Positions 34,171-45,812 are shown, counted from the first letter of the stretch. The stretch: 64,000 nt of DNA from Amblyomma americanum (GCF_052857255.1 NC_135505.1:60865149-60929148); one strand, 5' to 3'. Notes: generated by a model from the sequence alone, not told the origin. Numbers and translations: made by a program.

Positions 34171-34939
34171 GTTATGAGGACTCCCAGGTATCTATGAATG
34201 TAGTGTATAGAATGATCTTCTGCATATATATGGGCATTAACCCACTCTGCTATAGCGTCATACCCTTCACGGAGAGCTTGAGCGTCCCCATCAGTTTTTT
34301 TTTGCTTTTTTTATACGCATGAATATTGCACTTCAAACGGGAATGGGGAGCGGTTGCATTTTGCATGCTTCAAAACGCGATGGGCTTTGCTAAAAATCAA
34401 ACCCAGGCGCTCGACTTCCGACGGGGGAGTTAATTTTTACGTTTTCACCAAATCGATGCCATGTAAGTACGGCTGCAGTGCCAACCTCTTAATGACGAAT
34501 CAGGAGGCAAGAACACCGATATGTATTTGTCTATTGTGTGGCATGGGTGGCTATGATTAGCGCACTTACTTGCAATCGTTAGAGTGTCAGCTGTAAAATC
34601 AGGACTTCACACGCAGCAGAGAACATAGTCACGCTCATAGATCTATTTCCTCTACCGCTTCTACCTGTATATGTTTCTAAACGGCTATTGGTCAGATACC
34701 TTCTGGTGTCAGACGAAGGTCAAGCAGCAACTACAGTGAAACAGATTCTAAAGTAACGCCCAGGCAAATCATAGCCAGTCAGCGTCGGAAGCCCAACAAG
34801 TAACGGACATCATGCCATGACCGAGACTAGATAAAGAAAAAAGTGAAAACAAAGAACAACACGATTAATTCGCCGATGATGTCTCATTGAGCAGGGCCAG
34901 TGAAAAAGTGCTTAACTGGCTAGGAATCACGAAAGAAGG

Positions 34940-35210
34940 ACATGGTGATGTCGAATTATTATGGAGGAAGGGCAGCTAGGGTCAAAGAATGTCATGGCAC
35001 GAGATTATTTTGCTTGTGCGCATGGTGCGGCCAGATAGCTATTTCACAATCATTTCATGTCAAAGGAGGCAAGCACCAGGCTAGGACGGAGTATGTACCC
35101 ATTGTATCACGGGTGAATACCAGGAGGCACTGGGCATCGAACCCCGCACCTACTGCGTGCAAGGCGGATGCTAAAAACTCTTGGCCGCCACAGTGGTGCG
35201 AGAGTAGTAC
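34940..35210 (-). repeat. tRNA-derived SINE remnant, copy B
   Basis: The minus strand has 'gcatccgccttgcacgcag' followed by the B-box-like 'ggggttcgatgccc', the pattern of a tRNA-derived SINE head. The same insertion is present in copy A, where it is more decayed. Confidence 0.5.
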
Positions 35211-36179
35211 AGGTGCGAAGAGCAAATTTCGATTACCCGTAACTCGGTTTCTACAAAATTGGTTCAAAAGTCTTTCTGGAAAAATTCACGAAGCTGTCGC
35301 CATCAACATCGAATGCTTATCGTGAATTTCAGGAAAAATTTTCTTGGCCCACTCTAAACTAGATCTCACATTAGCTGCATAATTTTAAGACTTCACATAA
35401 CAGGTATAACCTAATGCTCTTTGAGAACGACAGCTACATAAATTTTAATTTAATTTCATCGGTGATTCCGTTTTGTTTTCATCAACCGAACGGTAGTTGT
35501 GACGTGTATGGAGTGCTTAGGTCCCGTGAGGAAGAGAAAATCTCCAATGTGATTTCCGATCCGTAGATTTATTCGAATGCAACGCTTAAGAGAGCGTCTC
35601 CCAGCAGCTGGAATGATAGCAAACGGCGTAAACTGCAGTTTTTCATGTCTTCCGCGACCTACAACCTCGTTACACGTCACAGCCGCCGTTGGTTGATGAA
35701 ACTGAAACAGCATCAGTAAGAAAAAATCAATTTTAAATATTTCAGCAGTCGCAGGGGAACACCACGCGGTGATACATGTGCGCTAATGTCTAACGCATCA
35801 TTTGAAAAAAAAAATCAACAAGCCAACATTAGGTGTATATAGCCCTTTAAGTTCGAATCATACTCGGCCAGCTCCTTGGCGGATTCCAAAGCTACTGCGC
35901 ACTGTTTCGCAAAGAACCGTGAGGTTCCGATGATAAACAAGCCAACGCTAAGCTGCTCTGTACCAACGTTCTGCGGTAGTCACACGCGAAGTTTCCATCT
36001 TAACTACAGCTCTCGAATTAATAAGTACCTTGCAGTGCGGAGTTATGGAGCGAAGTTTAACAGTTTTTTACCGTTTCATCACGTTGCCTCTGTGATTAGT
36101 CAGCCCTATCTTTGATGTACAGCAAACGGTATTTTTTCCTGAATTTCAAATCTGGCGTCAAAGCCCATGACAGGGCAGT

Positions 36180-36198
36180 GGGGGGGGGGGGGGGGGGG
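36180..36198. repeat. Poly-G tract in copy B
   Basis: Nineteen consecutive G at the position equivalent to the 22.95 kb tract. Confidence 0.85.
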
Positions 36199-37232
36199 TG
36201 ATTAGTTAGGAAACGAAACTTTACAAAGCAAGGCTGCGAGATGCGAGCCGTTGGTCCATCGCGTATGAAGATACGGAACCGATATAGGATTAGGCGGAAA
36301 CCGGCCGCATAGTGTTGATCAGAGCACGTCACGCGGCTTGTAGTTTGCGCTAAGAACGTAAAAAGCATGCTGTGCATTGCGAGACCACATTACGGGCAAT
36401 GCATCACGAGCGCTCCTTCCTGCTTACGATTACATAATATATAGACATGAGAGCAAAGCGCATTCCTAACACCTCAACAGCGGTCCTTCCTATGTGAGGG
36501 CACGGACAAGGTGCGCAACATACCAGACAGGAGTGCATCGGCCGTACCTGTGAAGCGATCGGTACACGTGCGGATAGAGGCAGCTGCTGCAGCTCCTGGC
36601 CCCGGGATGAAGCACCCCCAGCAGCTTGGGCATCTCCTCAGTGAGCCGCGTTTGGGGCATCTGACGCGTCTCGCCTAGTCGCACCGTCTCGCGCAGAGTC
36701 AGCCGTTACAGCCCAGGGCGCAGCTGTGGTCCCCCAGGCTCGGAGTCTGAGGAGGAGCTCGCTGTGCTGCTGTACGATGTGCTCGCCACGTCGTCTTCAG
36801 CCATGGCGGCGTCTCCCAACTGGACCGTGTTGCCTGTGCGCCTCAGCATGGCGTCCCTGCGTCCTCTGTGCGCACCTGAGGGACAGCCTGGAAGAAAATC
36901 CTGGGATTATGCCTCAGCTACACTGTTGCTGTCGCTCGGTCTATCCGTCCTCGGTATCGAGGGCGCTACCAGCGCGCGTAGCGAGCGGACGCTTGGGACA
37001 TCGGCTCCGGCGATTTTCGACCGTGGCGGCGGACCAACGCGTTGGATCCCGACAAGTTTGGACTTGACAGGACCAGCAAGTCAGCCGGCACGCAGGGAGA
37101 CCACTCCCAACCCGGTGGGCCGATTTGTTGACCTTTTTTTAGCGTTTTTTCCTCCCATCCACCATAGCTCCGCGACGCAGCTTCAAGGCTGAACGCCGGC
37201 GTTCGGCGGCGGGGAGGCCGCTCCAGGCCAAC

Positions 37233-38809
37233 ATGGCAAGCGCAAACCAGCAACGCGGCTACGACCCGGAAGGCATGGCATGGTCAACTGTGCCGCAGAC
37301 CAGTCGGGACCAAGCCTGCAACGCTAATGTGATCCTGGCTTTTAAAAAAAGAGCCCAGAAACTCCAAGCCTGCGCGCAAGGGAAGGCCACGTCAGCCCAC
37401 GGAGGCCACCATGCGCAACCCGACAAGGCATCCGATGAGCGCGCAGCCGGAGGCCCAAGGCAAGTCAAAGCTGCATGGAAACTCAAGTTTCTCTGCAGAT
37501 TTAGACCAGACGATGTGGTGATAATCATCAAACCACTGACGGCGACAAGCTTGAAGAACTTACAACACGGTGAGCTAGGCCTAGCCCTACGACAACGAGT
37601 CGGGGAGGCCGAAGCGGACAACTTTTACTTCACAATATCCCCTGACCAAAACCTGATCATCGTGGGCACGTTGAGCATCCACGCGGCAGACAAACTGGTC
37701 GGGGACTTTGCGATAAAAATCCAAGAAGGAGCAGACCTCCATTTGCACGGGCACGTAAAACAGAGCGAAGACAACGTGGTTCACGGAGTCATCACAGTGG
37801 CCAATCTGGAAACCACCGAGTCCCTGCGAGGGAAGGTGAAAAGCTTTCACGGAGAAAGCACCATCCTGGAGATCCGAAAGTTCGGAACTTCGAACAAAGC
37901 CAGAATCACCTTCGAAGGCAAGTACAAGCCCAGAGCTGTATTGTACAACGCGCAAGTCATACCGGTAGCAACGTACCGCCGCACCATACCAGCGTGTAAC
38001 TTGTGCGGCACAGTGGGACATAGGCCAGATACCTGCCCGACACCGAGACGAGAAAACTGCGGACTCTGCGGAACGCTAGCCCCGTTTGTGGAGGGGGTGC
38101 GGTCCCCTCACGTGTGCAAACCAAAATGTGCGGTGTGTGGCGGCGAACACGCCACGAACTCCAGAGACTGCACGGCGAAATTCCGCATGAACGCGCAGCA
38201 ACAACCCAGCAATCAGGAGAAAAAGAGGAGGAAAAAGAAGAAAAAAAAACAAGAAGAAGGGAGGAAGCGGGAATCTCGCCGCCCCTTCCACCTAGCAGGG
38301 AGTCGACTTCTGATCAACCCAAGCAAAAGAGGACCTGGGCCAGCATAGTCCAGAAAGGGAAGCAGCAGGTGAGTGGGACCGCCTCTCCTCCTCCTCCTCC
38401 CAAACCTTCCTCTCCACCCACACCCAACCCAGTAGAAACCGAGTTACGAAACCAGATAGCAGCCCTAAAAGCGCAGATCGCGGTGCTAACGAGCAAACTA
38501 GAAAGTGCGCTAGCTAAACCCCCGCCACCTCAGCAAGAGGAGGCGATGGAAAGCGACACAGAACCTAGTCTTGAAAATAAACTAGAAGCTATGATGAGAA
38601 GGGTCCAGGAATCCATTCCCACCATAGTCTCACAACAGATAGCGAAAGCGATGACGGTTCGCAAATACGCTAACACGAGGAGACTCCAGAATCCCCGAGC
38701 CTACAGGATGCGAAGGGTGCTGAGCGAGGACGAGGAGGAAGACCACAAGGAGCAATTTCCCCTCCAGAATAACAACAATCTCCAGATACAACATGGCGAG
38801 ACAAACTAA
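37233..38809 (+). pseudogene. LINE-2 ORF1, Gag-like zinc-knuckle protein
   Basis: The frame from ATG 37233 runs to 38348. A second frame covers 38114-38809. Both encode the Lys-rich stretch at 38210-38275, so a 1-nt slip in an A-run there most likely joins them into one protein of about 525 residues. Zinc knuckles lie near residues 250-315 (CNLCGTVGHRPDTC, CGLCGT and CAVCGGEHATNSRDC). The second half has Pro-rich and helical stretches (for example QIAALKAQIAVLTSKLE). It binds RNA in intact elements. The stop at 38809 overlaps the ORF2 ATG by 17 nt in the same +1 relation as in LINE-1. Confidence 0.8.
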
Positions 38810-41790
38810 AGAGAGTCCCATAACATTAACGCAGTGGAATAGTCGAGGCTTGAAATCGAGGACTAAGAGAGCGGATCTTAGGATGCACCTGTCTACGTAC
38901 GAGCATACTCCGGCAGTAGTGGCCGTACAGGAACCTGGCGGGAACGTGAGCCTCACAAACTACAAAACGTTCCAACTCGACCCCCTAACGTGCATCTTTG
39001 TGCACAAAAATTTCACTGCAAATTTGGTAGATCTGGAATTACAAACCAGCTTTTCGCTCGTGATGGTGACTCTTCTGCCACTGAAAAAGGAGGATTCGCC
39101 GCTACACATACTGAACGTATACTGCCCACCTAAAGCAAAAAACGTAACCTTCTCCACACTCCTGAGCAGAGCTATCAGGGAAGCAGGACGAGACCCGCTA
39201 CTAGTAATGGGAGATTTCAACGCGCAGAGTCCCTCATGGGGCTATCATCGAGAAGACATACGAGGACGGAAGCTAGCGGAGGCGGCGTCCGCGTTAGGTC
39301 TCACCCTACACACTGACCCGGCGTGCCCCACGCGGATAGGGAACTCGGTGCAGAGGGACACGTGTCCCGACTTAACCTTCACGAAAAACGCGAGGCGAGT
39401 GGAGTGGACGAATACGGAGGAAACTCTCGGTAGTGACCACTGCCTGATCACCATAACGATCCGTACGAAACCCCTTACCAGGCCTACGGGGCACACTATG
39501 CTGCCGGACTGGACGAAATTTAGAAAGGAATACGAGGTAAGCTCCATCCAGGAGCAGGGTTATCAAGCCTGGACAAAACAGCTGCTGATCAACCTGCGCT
39601 CGACGGAGACGCAGGTAAAGCTCTCAGAGGCGGTGACGGACGTGGACACCCACCTCCTCCACCTCTGGGCAGCCAGACGCAGCGTGGTCAAAAGATGGCG
39701 TAGACAGAAGCATAACCGAAAGCTAAGAGCTCGGATCGCGGCAGTCACTAAAGAAGCGGCGGAGTACGCGGCGCAACTCGCGGACGCGAACTGGGTAGAT
39801 AGGTGCAACGCGGCCGCTAGGCAGATGTCTAGCAAAAACACGTGGCGCCTCTTCCGGGCGCTCATAGATCCCAACCAGACGCGCACCGAGACGCAGAAGC
39901 ACCTGCAGAGAGCGGTACATGCATTTCAAGGAAATACGGCCCAGCTCGCACTGAAGCTTCGGGACCAGTACCTGAGCACGACCCAAGATCCAAGGGGAGA
40001 AGCTTACAGATACAGTGGAGCCCAAAATGCTGAGCTGGACGAACCTTTCAAGATATACGAACTCAAGGCCGCTCTAGCGAGGATGAAACGCGGGACCACG
40101 CCAGGAAGGGACGGGATCTCGGTAAAACTCCTAGCCAATCTGCCGGACCGCGCATACGAATCCCTCCTAAAACACTTTAATTCGGTTTGGATGGGCGAAG
40201 CTCCACTTCCCACGGAGTGGAAGACGGCGCTGATAACTTTCATCCCCAAGGCGGGCAAGGCCATAGATACGGATAACCTAAGACCTATTTCTCTCACCTC
40301 GTGCGTGGGCAAACTGATGGAAGCTATGGTCAGAGATAGACTATCTGAGTACCTAGAAAACAAGCGAGTCTTCGCCGACTCGATGTACGGCTTCAGGCCA
40401 AATAAATCGGCTCAGGACATCCTGCTGCAGCTCAGCAGGGAGGTACTAAACCCGATCGAACATCCGAACGGGGATAAGATAGTGCTGGCCCTAGATCTGA
40501 AGGGAGCCTTCGATAATGTGACACACGAGGCGATCCTCACACACCTATCAGAGACGGGATGCGGCAGGAACGCTTTCGAGTACATAAAACGCTTCCTCAC
40601 GGACAGACAGGCCTACGTGAGGATCCAGAACGCGGAACACGGCCCCTTTCTATGGCACGAGAGGGACGCCACAGGGAGCGGTGCTATCCCCCTTGCTTTC
40701 CAACTTGGCAATGAAGAACCTGCCGGTCCACCTGGAGAAAGTCCCGGGTGTGCAGCACGCGCTGTACGCGGACGACATCTCCATTTGGGCCACGCAGGGC
40801 TCTCTCGGTGAAATGGAGGCCAGCCTGCAGGAGGCGGCCACCGCGGTGAACGAGTACGCGAAAAGATGTGGCCTTCATTGCTCCCCTCAAAAATCCGAAT
40901 TCGTGCACATTCGCCCCAACAAAAAATGCACAAACAAGATAGAATTGAGACTTGGATCGGAACCGATACCCGAAAGAAAAGAAATTAGAGTCCTAGGTCT
41001 TTTCATCCACCAGCGTCGGCTGGCGACGACCACGCTCGACAAACTAAAGAAGGTGGGAGATCAGGTGGGCCGAATGGTCCGTAGAGTCTCGAACAAGAAA
41101 GGGGGATTGCGAAGCAAAGACGCCTTGCGGCTGGCCAATGCCTTTGTAACAAGCAGAATCCTGTACTCGACCCCCTATCTCCGCCTCAACAAACACGACC
41201 AAAACATCATCGAGGTGATAATACGCAAAATGGCGAAGAAGGCCCTCGGCCTCCCGATAACCACGTCTAACCTGAGACTCCAAGGTCTGGGTATGACGAA
41301 CTCCTTCGATGAACTTAGAGAAGCCCACCTCACAGGTCAATACACGCGATTATCGCAGACGCCGTCAGGACGCCGCCTTTTAGCCCGTCTGCACATAGAA
41401 CACACGACTCTAACCGAGGAGAGAGTAAGACTCTCTCAGGAGTGGCGTTACGCCCTGCACGTAAGAACACTCCCAATTAAGATGTCCAGGGACGACCACG
41501 AAAGTAGACGCAGGGCCAGGGCAGAGGCCTTAGCTCACCACTACGGAAGGAAACCCGGGGTATACTACGTGGACGCATCCGGCCCGCACCAAGGCGGGTG
41601 GTACACGGCGGCAGTGATCCACGAGTCCAAAACGGTGAACGGGCTCACCTTCAAAGCCCGAAGCGTCACTCAAGCAGAGGAAGTCGCCATCGCATTAGCG
41701 GCAACACACTCCGATTCCAAGACAATCATAACCGACTCCCTCCTTTATCCCTTCCCTTACGGCGCCCTTCAGGTGTCCTCCGATATGTGA
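38793..41790 (+). pseudogene. LINE-2 ORF2, EN-RT-(partial RNase H)
   Basis: Residues 1-230 are an APE endonuclease with QWNSRGL, VQEPG, GDFNAQSPSWGY, PDLTF and GSDHCLI. RT follows with LRPISLTSCVGKL (40280), YGFRPNKSAQD (40385), ALDLKGAFDNV (40487, motif A) and YADDISIW (40767, motif C). Between A and C the frame shifts by one base near 40610-40670. The second frame, starting at 40681, carries motif B (the frame joins at GAVLSPLLSNLAM). RNase H starts at 41560 (YYVDASG, TQAEEVAIALA) and ends at TDS, where the sequence changes to the SINE-like tail. Active-site residues of EN and RT are intact, but the frameshift and missing C-terminus make it non-autonomous. Confidence 0.85.
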
Positions 41791-41838
41791 GACAGATACT
41801 GCGCTATTTCCTCCCCCCCCCCCAAACAATTTTCATTT
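41739..41838 (+). repeat. SINE-type 3' tail fused to LINE-2
   Basis: 'ttatcccttcccttacggcg', 'caggtgtcc' and 'gagacagatactgcg' match the SINE at 9246-9424, followed by a C-run and an AT-rich end. LINE-1, of the same superfamily, has an unrelated 3' end (GGAACT repeats). Confidence 0.75.
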
Positions 41839-42384
41839 GTTTTTTGTCCTAGAGGTGCCTGCGTGTCATCTCTGATGAAGTCGTTCTGCATGGGGGATTA
41901 GGCCAGGCCTCAGGTTGAGTCTGTAGGCACGTCTAATGTGCATTTGAGGGCGCGGTTGGCTCAGGCATGTCACTGACCTCCCCGAATGGAGGGTCGGCAG
42001 CCTGGTTTGCGAGCTTGCTCACCCAGAGCTTCCCACTGAACTTTTTTAGGAAAAAAATAATTGTCATCCCTGTGGCTCTCGTACCGATCGGTGAGGAAAT
42101 AATCAAGATGAACAGCTCTAAAGTTCTTCAGCAGGAGCTAAGGTCTCTAACTAATCACTATCTACAGATAGTGATACAGATAGTGATAGTGGTGCGACCG
42201 TTCAGGCATAGAGGCACGTCTGCACGTCCCCTGACATTGCTTGTGTCACGGACCTGCACAACCCGCCAGACAATCCGAACGTGAGCCAGCCAAGCCAGCG
42301 AGCCGTAAAGTGCACGTCGCCGCTGCTGCCGTGTACGATGAGCGTGTACACCGCCCCTATCTTGTAAACGGCCTATACCCTTGT
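41839..42384. other. No gene recognised
   Basis: It includes a short palindrome near 42158-42182 (cactatctacagatagtg plus a repeated 'cagatagtgata'). No domain was seen. Confidence 0.45.
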
Positions 42385-42783
42385 TTACATGAGCCCGACA
42401 GCGGCGGGTCGAGTAGGGGCGCGCCAGGTGTCGGGCTGACAAGCCCGACGCGACCACGTTCATATGAACCTGTTTTCTGTCGGGCAGAGATCGCCACTAC
42501 CCTTAGCGTCGAGCAAGCAAACCACGCGCGGATGCTAGAAGAGGAGGAGGAGCGTCCAGGCTTGTGCAGAGAGAGGAGGCGATAAGCCGACGCAGCAGCG
42601 TATACATGCTCCTTCCAACCGGGTCGGGCCAACGTCGGAACAAGTCAACCCACCCCCTGCAGTCGGGCTGGCGCAGCTCGGCTCGACGATCACTTAGCTC
42701 GGCCCCCTAGCGTATACATTAGCCCGACAACCGGTCTTCTGCCCGACAGCCTACTTGACGCGACTTTTGTCGGGCTCATGTAA
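42385..42783. mobile_element. MITE-like element with GTCGGG/CCCGAC motifs
   Basis: The 399 bp element has inverted ends 'ttacatgagcccgaca' (42385) and its complement (42768-42783), with weaker pairing extending to about 30 bp. CCCGAC or GTCGGG occurs many times, including a near-palindrome at 42432-42451 and motifs at 42479, 42625, 42663, 42722, 42741 and 42770. Clustered subterminal motifs are typical of transposase binding sites in hAT and CACTA elements. No target duplication is clear and no protein is encoded. Confidence 0.65.
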
Positions 42784-43849
42784 GCCCCCATAATGTTTGG
42801 TTCACCCACCGAACGGATCGTGGATGACTTTGCCGAGGCATGACCCGCCAGCCACTGTTTTCTCAGTCAAGTATGCAACCCGACTCTTGATTGCTTATAA
42901 CGCATACCGCGGGAGTCTGAAAAATCCGCATTATAAGCGGTACTACACTGTTACCAAACGTAGCTTTTGACGCATTCGTGTATTCAGTATGGCCAGCCTA
43001 CCTTTTAAAGTGCACCTGAAAACACATCAGATGCACGACAACACTGCAATCACATGTAGGCTACAAAAAAATTTATTTGGAAGCGTCATAGAGAATGAAA
43101 AAAAAACGACGTTATTATCGTCTGTCGCTGCGATTTAACTGCGTTGCTAATGACCTCGTCTTCAAAACCAGTGAGGCACTCGAGTGCTTGCTCGCTGAGG
43201 TTTCTCTGAGCGCTGTAGAGGCGCAGTTAGTTGCAACAGTCGAGCGCATCTTTGCATGAAACTCCTGCAACACTTTCACTCGCTTCGTCGGGGTTATCCT
43301 CGGACAGTCTCACCGCTGCCACGATGTCTTCATCTGTGGCGCCTACTTCGCACACAGCGCCATCGTCATCGCCCTCGGCGACGAAGTCTGCGAATGTCCC
43401 GTTCTCATTCACACAATTATTTTTTTTTATCAGATCGGACCACACGTTGTCCGCGTTGACTTCTTCATCGACATCACTGGCAGTGGCAGTGTCCGAGGCT
43501 CCGGAATTTCTCACGAAACCAGCTTTCTCGAAACACTTCTGGACCGCGGCTGCCTTTATCTGCCACCACGATGCCATGATCATATCGATGGCAGCCATCA
43601 AATCCACCTTCAGTGCTTCCTTTCGCTGCATGTTCACCACTAAACGTTCGCAAATGCGTCTTTTGTAGTGCACTTTTACCGTCGCAATCACGCCCTGGTC
43701 TAGTGGCTGGCTCCTGGCTGTCCTATTCACTGGCAAAAATTTCAAGCACACTGCAGCCAGCTTTCGCTTCACGTTATCTAAAATTAAAAAAGACTTGCCG
43801 TTTCTAGGCGATAATGTCGACATCATAATTTAATCAAATTTCTGTAACC

Positions 43850-44283
43850 AATTGGCACCGTGGCTGCGCCGCCATGCTGTCACGTGGTGCGGAGCAGCTG
43901 CCCGCGGCGCGGTGTAACACCCTCTAGTAGTGTTCCTGTGTATCCTGCCTGCGGGAGCATATACAGGAACACTATAGTCTCAAGTCTAGAGGGTGTTGTG
44001 CTGTGCCGTGGCTGATCAAGTGACCAGCCACGTGGTGCGGAGCAGCTGCTGCCGGCGTTGCGGCACGCCGGTGAAATCGAGCTGCCACAGCTGTCTGCAT
44101 GCGCCGCGTCAAGTGGGACAAAGATGAAGAAACGCGCAGCGAAACTACTTGAGGAGAAGAAGAAGAAGAAGAAACGGAGCAGCCAAAGATCTTGCAATTC
44201 AACTGAGCAAGTTCTACTCAGCCGGCTGTAGCTTTCGTGTCACTCCAGGTTTAACCAGAGCTGAACCACCGCCAATTTTTCTG
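43850..44283 (-). repeat. Repeat Z copy 2, inserted in the Tigger transposase
   Basis: On the minus strand it starts 'aaaaattggcggtggttcag' and ends 'cacggtgccaattgg', giving short inverted AATTGGC ends. It contains 'ctctggttaaacctggagtg', a CTT repeat (44145-44165) and two copies of 'gcagctgctccgcaccacgt' separated by a hairpin. Copy 1 lies at 12960-13180. Confidence 0.65.
43917..44000. repeat. Hairpin inside repeat Z
   Basis: 'acaccctctagtagtgttcc' (43918) pairs with 'ggaacactatag' and 'ctagagggtgt' further right, leaving a small loop around 'cctgcctgcggg'. It is probably a tiny foldback element inserted in Z, since copy 1 lacks it. Confidence 0.7.
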
Positions 44284-45812
44284 TTGGCTGCGTACAAAAC
44301 AGGTGCGACAATTCTGCTTCTAGAAGCACCGTGGTCGTGCCGATCTTCCCATGACGAACAGGTGCCGTGTGTCTGTGCCATCCATGTTGGCGCAAAATAA
44401 GACTCAGTCACTCCTCCGACGCCTTTCGAAGGGAGCAGCACTCATCTCGCAAATCGAGAGTGCGATTCGGAAGCAGATTGTAGAAGACACCAACTTCGTC
44501 AGAATTATAGATGTCACGGTCACCGTACTTCGAAAGCATGCTCTCAACATGAATGTTGAGCCAGGCCTGAATGGCAGAGTCGTCGACTTCTGGGCTTTCG
44601 CCGAAGATAGCCCGACAGCTTATCCCATGCCTGTCCTTGAAGCGCTGAATCCAACAGTTCAATGGGTTGAAAGAATCATGCCCCAAATGGCTTGCAAAGC
44701 ACCTGGCCTAGGCTTGTAGTATCGGGCCATTCACAGGAACGCCTTGGGCTCGGACCTCTCGAAACCACTTAAATAAAGCAGCGTCAAAATCTTCGTACTT
44801 GGACGCGTGAATCCGCTTCCTCGCAAGCGAATCGAGTCTTCCTGCAGCTGTTGTGCAACTTCTCTCTATTCTTCCAAATGGCGGACACGGTAGTGTCGGC
44901 GACACCGTACTTCTTTGCCACCGCAGCCTTTTTTAAACCGCTATCGACGTCCCTTGGAATGCTTGCCGTTTCCTGGATTTCGGAAGAGAATACGTCATCG
45001 GAACTGATGACAGCCGAGGCTGGTAGACTTGCCCATGTTGTCAGTGTGTGAACAAAAATACTGCCGTACGTGCAAGTAGTAGCCGGGCTCGTAGTGAAAT
45101 GCGCGCCCCACCGTCGCTCCAGCATGCTCGTTTGGCCGTGCAATCACGTGCTTTTAAGTTTTGTCCAATCAGTGTGCCCAACGGAGGCGCATCGGAGAGT
45201 GAGAGGAAAAACGCCTGAATGGAGACACATTGTGCTCACTGCGCGCATGTGCGTCTTGTGACTTCCACCAGCGCGCGCTCCACTGTGTGTGCCCGCAGTA
45301 ACTCGTCCAGTCTACCACGCTCTTTGTGCCGTGCTCCTGCCGCCGTTTCCGCATCCGGACCCGTACTCCATCTCTGCAATTCCCCTCCCCCACCTCCGTG
45401 CAGAGCAGCGAAGGTTTCCTCCCAAGGAGACAGTTGGACGCCCGGCACACAAATTTTTCCCACCAAACAACCACCTGTCAAAACGCCTGCTTCGCGACTT
45501 TTTTTCTTCTCTCCTTCTGCTTGCAGCCTTTCCTTGAACAGCGCTGACAATGCTCCCCCGCCCAGTCAGTTGCGCGATCTAGGAAGCACACTCATCGCGC
45601 CCGCCAGTACCTATGGGCCCGCGCCGGTACGCGGGCCGCCAGGCTTCAAGAAACCGCACTATACGCAGTTTTCGGTTACGCACTGCCACGTATTAAGCGG
45701 TACGCCAATACATTGAGCTCTATGGGAAGCAAATTAAGCGGTCGTCACAAATAGCCGCATATATAATGCGGTCCCGCATAAAAAACGGTTACGTTATAAA
45801 TGGTATAAGCTG

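Larger units (their letters stand above)
33003..36958 (+). repeat. Duplicated block, copy B, main part
   Basis: It aligns throughout with 19022-23720, minus PLE-1 and the 44 bp tail. It stops at 36958, where LINE-2 begins. In copies A and C the sequence after 'ccgtcctc' continues into the rest of the block, so LINE-2 inserted into this copy. Confidence 0.8.
36959..41838 (+). mobile_element. LINE-2: I-superfamily non-LTR retrotransposon with SINE-like 3' tail
   Basis: It inserted into copy B at 36958 and has a 5' UTR (36959-37232), ORF1, ORF2 and a 3' end that switches at about 41739 to the same tail found on SINEs at 9310-9424 and 20004-20047. Only one frameshift is needed in each ORF, so it is much younger than LINE-1. 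Its ORF2 stops inside the RNase H domain at the switch, so about 300 residues of the usual C-terminus (compare LINE-1) are absent. Confidence 0.85.
43227..45010 (-). pseudogene. Tigger-like transposase
   Basis: Reading down from about 45000 there is an N-terminal helix-turn-helix (DSGLKKAAVAKKYGVADTTV near 44930). A Tc5/CENP-B-type second DNA-binding domain follows (ALFKWFREVRAQGVPVNGP, 44780-44730), then WIQRFKDRHGI and IYNSDEVGVFYNLLP (44510, first catalytic Asp). NMDGTDTRHLFVMGRSARPR lies near 44360 and VLYAANRKIG near 44290. After the Z insertion comes SFLILDNVKRK (43790, second Asp) and FLPVNRTARSQPLDQGVI (43715, third Asp), then an acidic C-terminus to 43227. Frame breaks near 44700 and 44430 and the insertion inactivate it. 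Confidence 0.85.
42885..45812 (-). mobile_element. Tigger-like (pogo/Tc1-mariner) DNA transposon
   Basis: The body encodes a disrupted transposase with CENP-B-type and DDE_1 domains on the minus strand. Both ends carry related inverted sequence: 'gcttataacgcataccgcgg' and 'ccgcattataagcgg' on the left at 42888-42940, and complementary 'cgcatatataatgcgg' and 'gttataaatggtataagc' on the right at 45750-45812. The inverted ends are imperfect. Repeat Z copy 2 interrupts it at about 43850-44283. Confidence 0.75.

Noticed and set aside
43231..43668. 145-codon plus-strand ORF
   Set aside because: It is a shadow of the Tigger transposase C-terminus on the minus strand.
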